Part shown: one piece after another, positions 7,380 through 12,314 of the stretch
Numbering within the stretch: the stretch's first letter is position 1
How the letters are laid out: the number at the start of each line of letters is the position of its first letter
Assembly (NCBI GenBank): GCA_937996585.1
Contig: CALKUW010000059.1
Location: 1-12,314 of the forward strand
From: an uncultured Flavobacteriales bacterium
GTDB taxonomy: Bacteria; Bacteroidota; Bacteroidia; Flavobacteriales_D; Sanyastnellaceae
DNA length: 12,314 nucleotides
Direction: 5' to 3'
Notes under the pieces: model-generated
Databases searched by the model: none
What the model saw: the letters and a program-made list of their open reading frames with translations, nothing else
Told to the model about the DNA's origin: nothing
Program-made: the position numbers and the translations under genes

Positions 7380-7430
7380 CGAATTGCGTGACGGATATAA
7401 TTCCATTTATAATCCTGATTGGAAGGCGCA

Positions 7431-7471
7431 ATAAAAAGGGCGGAAGAGGATGTTGCTCCGCTTCCGCCCTT
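7431..7471 (-). terminator. Intrinsic terminator of the yaaA-FKBP transcript
   Basis: A perfect 11-bp stem pairs AAGGGCGGAAG (7436-7446) with CTTCCGCCCTT (7461-7471) around a 14-base loop. In the minus-strand transcript the stem runs directly into a U tract (complement of the A run at 7433-7437). It lies just downstream of the FKBP stop codon and separates that operon from the metalloprotease. Confidence 0.88.
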
Positions 7472-7492
7472 CGGCTCATGGCCATAAAAAAA

Positions 7493-8203
7493 TCAGTCGA
7501 TCGTCTCGACCTCCAGCAGTTCCACCTTGAACACGAGGGTGGAGTTTGCGCCGATCACATCGCCCGTTGCGCGCGGGCCATAGGCGAGGTTCGACGGGAT
7601 GAAGAAGGTGGTTTGACCGCCTTTCTTCATGGTTTGCAGTCCTTCGGTCCATCCGGAGATGACCTGGTTCAGCCCGAAAGTGGCAGGCTGACCGCGGTCG
7701 TAGCTGCTGTCGAATACCGTACCGTCGATCAGGGTGCCGTGGTAGTGCACGGTGACACGGTCATTGGCATCAGGGCTGGCGCCGTCGCCTTCACGGTCAA
7801 CGCGGTACTGCAGCCCGGAGGCCGTTTCGACAACACCATCCTTGCCCTTGTTCTCTGTAAGGAAGGCTTGGCCGGCAGCGAGGTTCTCTTCACCCGCTTT
7901 GGCCTCCTGGGCCTGCATCGTGGTGCGGACGATCTCATTGGCCTGCTCCGGGGTCATGGCGGCGTTGCCGGCCTGGACGTCGGCAAAAGCCTGTGCAATC
8001 TGGGCAGGGACGGTTTCCTTGATGCCTTGTCCTTTGACGTTGGTGGCGAAGAGCACGCCGAGGGCATAGCTCAGTGAGTCATTGCTGTTCTCCATGTTGG
8101 GGGTAGGGGTGTTTTGTCCGTTGACCGCGCATCCCGTCCATCCGAAGGGAAGGAGCAGCAAGCTGGCCAAAAGGAGCATGGGGTGAATCGATTGAATGTT
8201 CAT
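7493..8203 (-). CDS. FKBP-type peptidyl-prolyl isomerase, probable lipoprotein
   Basis: A 236-residue exported folding catalyst that would isomerise peptidyl-prolyl bonds in envelope proteins. The N-terminus has a hydrophobic segment (about 9-20) ending in WTGC, with C25 as the likely lipidated cysteine. The lipobox is imperfect because W is at -3. Residues 42-120 form the helical FKBP N-terminal dimerisation region (SLSYALGVLFATNVKGQGI). The FKBP catalytic domain covers about 128-234, with VHYHGTLIDGTVFDSSYDRG (152-171), VISGWTEGLQTMKKGG (181-196) and FFIPSNLAYG (200-209), and keeps the usual Y, F, D, W and Y pocket residues. This layout matches Mip/FkpA-type proteins. The ATG at 8203 overlaps the yaaA stop (ATGA), which supports both the start and translational coupling. 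An intrinsic terminator follows the stop. Confidence 0.93.
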   Translation of the reverse strand: MNIQSIHPMLLLASLLLLPFGWTGCAVNGQNTPTPNMENSNDSLSYALGVLFATNVKGQGIKETVPAQIAQAFADVQAGNAAMTPEQANEIVRTTMQAQEAKAGEENLAAGQAFLTENKGKDGVVETASGLQYRVDREGDGASPDANDRVTVHYHGTLIDGTVFDSSYDRGQPATFGLNQVISGWTEGLQTMKKGGQTTFFIPSNLAYGPRATGDVIGANSTLVFKVELLEVETID

Positions 8204-8973
8204 GGGGTAGGGGGTGTTTCCCGTGTGAAGGTGTAAGCGTTTTCAGAGCTCAGTGCGGGGTTGAAGCGATAGCCATCCTCGTCGAAGGCACGGATGTCCT
8301 CCGCATTGGAAATGCGCTCCTGAATCAGGAAGCGCGCCATCCTTCCCCGTGCCGTCTTGGCGTAGGTTCCGATCATCTTGAATGCATCACCACGCTGTTC
8401 CTTGAAATGAATGTGGATGACATTCAATTCGAGGTCGGCGTGGTCGACGGCTTTGAAATACTCCTGACTTGCGAGGTTGACGATGTTGCGACCGCCTTTC
8501 TCGGAGGTGAGGTGCTGTGCAAGGGTGTTGCTCCAGAAGGCGTACATGCTATCCTTGTGCTTCGGCGACCACCGTCCACCCATTTCCAGCCTGTATTCCT
8601 GGATGAGGTCGAGGGGGCGCAACAGGCCGTACAATCCGCTGATGATGCGCAGTCGGTCCTGGGCATGGTCGAGATCGTTGCCGCTCCAACGGTCCGCACC
8701 CAGGGCCCGGTACACCTCGCCGTGGAAGGCATGGATGGCCGTCCGGGCGTTGCCGGGGTGGAAGGGGCCGCCCCAGTCCTCGTGCCGCATGGCCGTTTCC
8801 TGAGCGAGGGGCTCGCTGATGTCCATGGTCTTCATCAACGCCGGGGCGTCCACCTTGGACAATTCCGACATGATTTGGGCGGCTTGCTCCGGGAAAAGCG
8901 GTTGACTCGCACCGGCATCCACAGGGAGCTGATCCTTGCGAAAAGTCTTGGCGGGTGAGAGCAACAAGCGCAT
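8200..8973 (-). CDS. yaaA: Peroxide stress protein YaaA (DUF328/UPF0246)
   Basis: A 257-residue cytoplasmic protein, full length for the family. It aligns with E. coli YaaA along its whole length through these motifs: LLSPAKT at 4-10, NARTAIHAFHGEVY at 75-88, ISGLYGLLRPLDLIQEYRLE at 111-130, NLASQEYFK at 166-174, and AKTARGRMARFLI at 205-217. In E. coli, YaaA is induced by peroxide, helps limit free intracellular iron and binds DNA; the same role is assumed here. It is the first gene of a two-gene operon with the FKBP lipoprotein. The ATG at 8973 immediately precedes the family-typical MxLLLSPAKT opening. A perfect -7 box (TAGCTTTG) lies 7 bases upstream, so the leader is at most a few bases. 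Confidence 0.96.
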   Translation of the reverse strand: MRLLLSPAKTFRKDQLPVDAGASQPLFPEQAAQIMSELSKVDAPALMKTMDISEPLAQETAMRHEDWGGPFHPGNARTAIHAFHGEVYRALGADRWSGNDLDHAQDRLRIISGLYGLLRPLDLIQEYRLEMGGRWSPKHKDSMYAFWSNTLAQHLTSEKGGRNIVNLASQEYFKAVDHADLELNVIHIHFKEQRGDAFKMIGTYAKTARGRMARFLIQERISNAEDIRAFDEDGYRFNPALSSENAYTFTRETPPTP

Positions 8974-8980
8974 GGGCGGG

Positions 8981-8988
8981 CAAAGCTA
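8981..8988 (-). promoter_or_regulatory. Bacteroidota -7 box for yaaA
   Basis: The minus strand reads TAGCTTTG, an exact match to the TAnnTTTG element used by the Bacteroidota primary sigma factor, and ends 7 bases before the yaaA ATG. No good -33 TTG is seen at the expected distance. Confidence 0.5.
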
Positions 8989-9012
8989 CGCCATGCGATG
9001 CGCGCCGTGCGC

Positions 9013-9020
9013 TAATTTTC
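9013..9020 (+). promoter_or_regulatory. Possible -7 box for the 639-residue T9SS protein gene
   Basis: TAATTTTC differs from TAnnTTTG only at the last base and ends 4 bases before the ATG at 9025. It lies back to back with the yaaA box in a 51-base divergent region. No -33 TTG is evident. Confidence 0.35.
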
Positions 9021-9024
9021 GCCC

Positions 9025-10944
9025 ATGATATCCAAAATGCACCCTGCCGCATGGGCAGCAGCTCTTCTCCTGCTCGCACCGGCCACAATGGCCCAGGATT
9101 GTCCAGATGGACAGGAGCCCTTCGAATTGCGGATCCACACGGATGCGTGGGGCTATGAGCTGTATTGGGAACTGTCGGAATCAGGAACCGGGTGCGGGGT
9201 GGACGCGTTGTATTGGGGTGGCAATGCGGCCGGTGTCGGTTGCGACGGGGACGGCATCGATGGTGCCCCGGAAGGTTCATACGCTTCCAATGCCACGTTC
9301 ATCCTCGACACGCTGTGTGCCGCGCCCGGCGAGCTGCTCACCCTCCACCATGTGGACAGCTACGGTGATGGGGGGACCTATTTCGAAGTGTATGCAGGTG
9401 GTGTGCTGACCCACAGCTACGCCGGAACAGGCGGGGGCAACACCTGGGACCTCGACCCCTTCGAGCTCTTTGGTCCTGCCTATGATTCACCCTGTGGTGC
9501 CGCCGAAATCGAAGTGGATGGTCCGATGGTCGTGGTGTCCAACGACAGTTGCACCGCTGCCTACGGGGAGCCTGGTGCACCGACGTTTCCCGGGGTGTAC
9601 TCCTGCGTCATCAATGGCGGTTGGTGCGAAGGGGGCGTGACGGGATCGGCATGGCTGACGTTTGAGGCCGTCTCGGGCAACTGCCGGATTTCCGCTTGCA
9701 CGGATTCCACGGATTTCGATACCCAGCTGGCCTTGTGGAAGGCGGAAGACTGCGGTGATTTCGCCACCTATACGCTGGTGGGTGCCAATGATGATCTGCC
9801 CGGTGGTTGCGGCCCGGGGGCCTATTACTCCAGCGCTTTGTGGACCGGCTGCCTGGACAGCGGGGCCACCTACCTGATCCAACTGGACGGCTGGCAGAAT
9901 GCGCGGGGCCAGGCCGGCATCACCATCACCTCCAGTGCGGACGAAGAGGAAATCGCCGGTGTGACCGGCGGACTCGCCTGCGCACTGGGAAAGGAGGATG
10001 ACCCGAACGGCACCATTGTCCTGAACCCCATCGGCATGGGAGCGGATTTCACCGCGGCTTGGATTGGCCCTGATGGATTCAGTGGCGCCGGGCAACAATT
10101 GACCGGCCTGGGATCCGGAACCTACAGTGCAGTATTGGTCACCAACTGCGGCACATCATTGACCTATAGCGTGACACTGACCGAGCCGGCCCCCATCGTC
10201 ATGGACCTTGACCTTGTACCCCCTGGGTGTCCGGACCAACCCAACGGCAGTGCCGCGCTTGGCGCAGTCGGGGGCACCGAGCCCTACACGATCACGTGGA
10301 ACGGAGCGGAGGGTGAAATCGGATCGGGTACGGTCATCGACGGGCTTTCGGAAGGTGCCTTCAGCGTGTTCCTGGAGGACGCCAACGGATGTTCGTCGGA
10401 AGTGCCTTTCACGCTCGAGGCAGCGGATGACGCTTTCGCATTCTCCCTCGGCCCCGACACGACCATCTGCGAGGACCAGCAACTGGTACTGTCCGCACCG
10501 GCTGGACTTCAATACGTCTGGAGCAACGGCAGTGTGGACCAGTTCATCATCGTCGATGGTGCTGCGCTCGGAGCGGGCACCTACCCCTTCACGGTAGAGG
10601 CTTCCAATGAATTCGGCTGCTCCCACGCCGACGCCATTTTCGTCACGGTCTTCGATTGCACCACAGGCCTGGAGGAGGCTGCGGATGCAGGCCTTGTTAT
10701 CGCTTATCCCAATCCCATCGAGAACGCGGGTACTTGGACCATCTCCTGGCCGGCGCTGGCGTCTGCTTGGAGCGGGCAATGGAGCATTCGGGACGCCTCC
10801 GGGCGCGTGGTCCGTCAGGGGCGCGTCTTCGACGTTGAATCGGGAGGCGGCATCAAAGTTTCGGGAGCAGGGCTCGCGACGGGGCAATACCTGTGGGTGG
10901 CCGAAGGCACCGAATGGACCCTGCGTCTGCAGGTGCAGCCTTGA
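9025..10944 (+). CDS. Secreted multidomain beta-rich protein with SprB-like repeat and T9SS sorting domain
   Basis: A 639-residue exported protein of unknown specific function. Residues 1-23 are a signal peptide ending TMA, with QDCP likely the mature start. An N-terminal glycine- and acid-rich beta domain (about 31-150) resembles one in the metalloprotease. A Cys-rich region (about 157-303; SAWLTFEAVSGNCRISAC, LVGANDD, TYLIQLDGW) looks like the beta-sandwich PPC-type domains of secreted proteins. Two SprB/PKD-like modules follow at about 317-388 and 392-467, the second with GGTEPYTITWNG and DANGC. Another PKD-like module covers 471-545 (LGPDTTICEDQQLVLSAPAG). The T9SS sorting domain begins at YPNP (561-564) and runs to the end. 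No catalytic site was recognised, so an adhesive or structural role is more likely than an enzymatic one. ATG 9025 is preferred; ATG 9037 would shorten the signal peptide. Threonine aldolase follows after 15 bases. Confidence 0.9.
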   Translation: MISKMHPAAWAAALLLLAPATMAQDCPDGQEPFELRIHTDAWGYELYWELSESGTGCGVDALYWGGNAAGVGCDGDGIDGAPEGSYASNATFILDTLCAAPGELLTLHHVDSYGDGGTYFEVYAGGVLTHSYAGTGGGNTWDLDPFELFGPAYDSPCGAAEIEVDGPMVVVSNDSCTAAYGEPGAPTFPGVYSCVINGGWCEGGVTGSAWLTFEAVSGNCRISACTDSTDFDTQLALWKAEDCGDFATYTLVGANDDLPGGCGPGAYYSSALWTGCLDSGATYLIQLDGWQNARGQAGITITSSADEEEIAGVTGGLACALGKEDDPNGTIVLNPIGMGADFTAAWIGPDGFSGAGQQLTGLGSGTYSAVLVTNCGTSLTYSVTLTEPAPIVMDLDLVPPGCPDQPNGSAALGAVGGTEPYTITWNGAEGEIGSGTVIDGLSEGAFSVFLEDANGCSSEVPFTLEAADDAFAFSLGPDTTICEDQQLVLSAPAGLQYVWSNGSVDQFIIVDGAALGAGTYPFTVEASNEFGCSHADAIFVTVFDCTTGLEEAADAGLVIAYPNPIENAGTWTISWPALASAWSGQWSIRDASGRVVRQGRVFDVESGGGIKVSGAGLATGQYLWVAEGTEWTLRLQVQP

Positions 10945-10959
10945 TGACGGACTGGACGA

Positions 10960-11985
10960 ATGGAGCAGATGATTGACCTGAGAAGCGATACGGTGACGCG
11001 GCCGACCCCGGCCATGCTCGAAGCCATGTTGGCGGCACCGACCGGCGATGATGTCTACGCAGAGGACCCCACGGTGAACCGCCTGCAGGACATGCTGGCC
11101 GAGCGTTTCGGTCATGAAGCGGGATTGTTCTGCCCATCGGGCACCATGGCAAACCAGATCGCCATCAATGTCCACGTATCTCCCGGCGATGAGGTGGTCT
11201 GCCACCGCTTGAGTCATATCTACAATTACGAGGGTGGCGGCATCGCGCGGAACAGCGGGGCCAGTGTGCGCTTGGTTCAGGAGCCACGCGGTCGGATGCC
11301 GGCTGAGGTCATCCGTTCGGAGGTGAACCCGGCCGACAGCCATTTCGCCCGCACCGCACTGGTCTGCGTCGAGGATACCGTAAACAAGGGAGGTGGAGCA
11401 GTGCAACCTACCGAATTGCTCAAGGAGGGCAGTGAAGCCTGCCGGGACATGGGCCTGCCTTTTCACCTAGATGGGGCCCGGGCATGGAACGCATTGCGCC
11501 ATACGGGCATGGATTGGACAGCCTATGGCACCATATTCGACAGCATTTCGCTCTGCCTGTCCAAGGGGCTGGGCACGCCTGCGGGTTCGGTTCTGCTCGG
11601 CTCACGGGAATTCATTGCCGAAGCGCACAGGAGCCGAAAGGTGATGGGCGGCGGCATGCGCCAGGTGGGCATCCTTGCAGCGGCGGGAATCCATGCCATC
11701 GAGCCTCACGTCGATCGGATGGAGGAGGACCACCGAAGGGCATCCGACATCGGTTCCGTCCTGTCGCAACATCCCGCCATCGCCGAAGTCGACCCCGTAG
11801 AGACCAACATCGTCATCGCCCGTCTCTCCGGTGGACGCCCGGCATCCGATCTCGTGGCGGCCCAACAGGATGCAGGCATCCTGTGTTCGGCCTTTGGTCC
11901 GGACAAGGTGCGCTGGGTGACCCACCTCGATTTCAACGACGATGACCTGACCCGCGTCCTCTCGGCACTGCGGGATTGGCATTGA
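10960..11985 (+). CDS. ltaE: Low-specificity L-threonine aldolase (PLP enzyme)
   Basis: A cytoplasmic fold-type I PLP enzyme that cleaves L-threonine or allo-threonine to glycine and acetaldehyde. The product has 341 residues, normal for the family. Visible motifs: IDLRSDTVTRPTPAM at 5-19, GDDVYAEDPTVNRLQ at 29-43, SGTMANQ at 60-66, a ring-stacking histidine in the LSHIYNYEGG context (H86), HLDGAR at 169-174 (D171 contacts the PLP pyridine nitrogen), and SLCLSKGLGTPAGS at 197-210 with K202 as the Schiff-base lysine. The start may instead be ATG 10969 (MIDLRSDT...), which matches most homologues and has GGAG 3 bases upstream; the two differ by three residues. It lies 15 bases after the T9SS protein gene on the same strand, so co-transcription is likely although no functional link is obvious. 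Confidence 0.95.
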   Translation: MEQMIDLRSDTVTRPTPAMLEAMLAAPTGDDVYAEDPTVNRLQDMLAERFGHEAGLFCPSGTMANQIAINVHVSPGDEVVCHRLSHIYNYEGGGIARNSGASVRLVQEPRGRMPAEVIRSEVNPADSHFARTALVCVEDTVNKGGGAVQPTELLKEGSEACRDMGLPFHLDGARAWNALRHTGMDWTAYGTIFDSISLCLSKGLGTPAGSVLLGSREFIAEAHRSRKVMGGGMRQVGILAAAGIHAIEPHVDRMEEDHRRASDIGSVLSQHPAIAEVDPVETNIVIARLSGGRPASDLVAAQQDAGILCSAFGPDKVRWVTHLDFNDDDLTRVLSALRDWH

Positions 11986-12017
11986 CGCAGGGAAGCCTTT
12001 CCCCCTGGGTGGAATCA

Positions 12018-12044
12018 GCCGGCAACGCTCCTTAATTTGCCGGC
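12018..12044. repeat. Perfect 8-bp inverted repeat abutting the S46 peptidase start codon
   Basis: GCCGGCAA (12018-12025) and TTGCCGGC (12037-12044) are exact inverted complements around an 11-base spacer. The right arm touches the ATG at 12045 and contains the TTTG of the presumed -7 box. There is no U tract, so it is a poor terminator; an operator is possible. Confidence 0.55.
12032..12039 (+). promoter_or_regulatory. Possible -7 box for the S46 peptidase gene
   Basis: TTAATTTG has one mismatch to TAnnTTTG and ends 5 bases before the ATG. No TTG is seen at the -33 distance. The box is partly inside the right arm of an inverted repeat. Confidence 0.33.
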
Positions 12045-12314
12045 ATGATGAAGACCAAGAACGCCCTGCGGTGCATCCTACGTGGTGCGGCCGTCATTGG
12101 CATCTGCCTCGTAAACGGCCTGTCCGCAAGCGCCACGGAAGGCATGTGGATCCCCGCCTTGCTCAAGGCCGTGGAAGGCGACATGCAAGCCATGGGCCTC
12201 AAGCTGACGGCGGAGGACATCTATTCGATCAACCGGAGTTCGCTCAAGGACGCCATCGTCCAGTTCGGTGGCGGTTGTACGGCGAGTGTGATCTCCGACC
12301 AGGGCCTGCTCTTG
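12045..12314 (+). CDS. S46 family dipeptidyl-peptidase (DPP7/DPP11-like), 5' end only
   Basis: The reading frame is open from the ATG at 12045 to the window edge (90 codons) and is cut off there. Residues 1-30 form a signal peptide (MMKTKN, then a hydrophobic core, then ending ASA). The mature part begins EGMWIPALL and continues with MGLKLTAEDIYSINRSSLKD and FGGGCTASVISDQGLLL. This is the characteristic N-terminus of S46 periplasmic dipeptidyl-peptidases, where the next residues normally contain the catalytic histidine in a TNHHC-type motif; that part is outside the window. These enzymes release dipeptides from the N-termini of oligopeptides in the periplasm and are common in asaccharolytic, peptide-using Bacteroidota. 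Whether it is DPP7- or DPP11-like cannot be decided, because the specificity residues are not visible. A second ATG directly follows the first and could be used equally. Confidence 0.92.
   Translation, partial: MMKTKNALRCILRGAAVIGICLVNGLSASATEGMWIPALLKAVEGDMQAMGLKLTAEDIYSINRSSLKDAIVQFGGGCTASVISDQGLLL

Noticed and set aside
10156..11466. 436-codon open frame on the minus strand
   Set aside because: It runs antisense across the end of the T9SS protein gene and most of threonine aldolase, both clearly real. Its translation has no recognisable domain.
11988..12006. Small stem (CAGGGAA with TTCCCCCTG) after threonine aldolase as a terminator
   Set aside because: The stem is short, needs two bulged C residues, and has no following U tract.

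Overview
The window looks like a chromosomal segment from a GC-rich member of the Bacteroidota, probably Flavobacteriales-like. The main evidence is two large secreted proteins that end in type IX secretion (T9SS) 'YPNP' sorting domains. Supporting evidence is the start of an S46 dipeptidyl-peptidase, an M43 (cytophagalysin/pappalysin-type) metalloprotease, SprB-like repeats, and several -7 boxes of the Bacteroidota type (TAnnTTTG) lying within a few bases of start codons. No mobile element, CRISPR array, rRNA or tRNA was seen.

Layout. 1-842 (+): a single-pass membrane protein of unknown function whose C-terminal domain looks like DNA-binding output, and whose frame is open to the window edge. 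814-2091 (-): a DUF819 polytopic membrane protein, overlapping the first gene tail to tail. 2092-2161: a short divergent promoter region. 2162-3645 (+): a family 2 glycosyltransferase overlapped (ATGA) by a small membrane-anchored protein. 3643-3689: a strong hairpin between convergent genes. 3696-7292 (-): a 1198-residue secreted M43 metalloprotease with six tandem 89-residue cysteine-rich repeats and a T9SS sorting domain. 7431-7471: an intrinsic terminator. 7493-8973 (-): yaaA followed by an FKBP lipoprotein, overlapping at ATGA. 8974-9024: a second divergent promoter region. 9025-11985 (+): a 639-residue T9SS-exported multidomain protein, then L-threonine aldolase. 12045 to the edge (+): the 5' end of an S46 peptidase gene. 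No gene-free stretch exceeds 300 bases; the longest is 7293-7492.

Function. Much of the coding capacity goes to envelope and extracellular biology: two T9SS cargo proteins, an exported peptidase, a folding lipoprotein, a glycosyltransferase and a transporter-like membrane protein. This fits a proteolytic, surface-active bacterium. The remaining genes (yaaA, threonine aldolase) are ordinary stress and amino-acid functions. I did not find convincing evidence of a new multi-gene system. The most notable structures are an alternating higher-order repeat in the metalloprotease, a domain apparently shared by the two T9SS proteins, and promoter boxes so close to start codons that near-leaderless mRNAs are likely.
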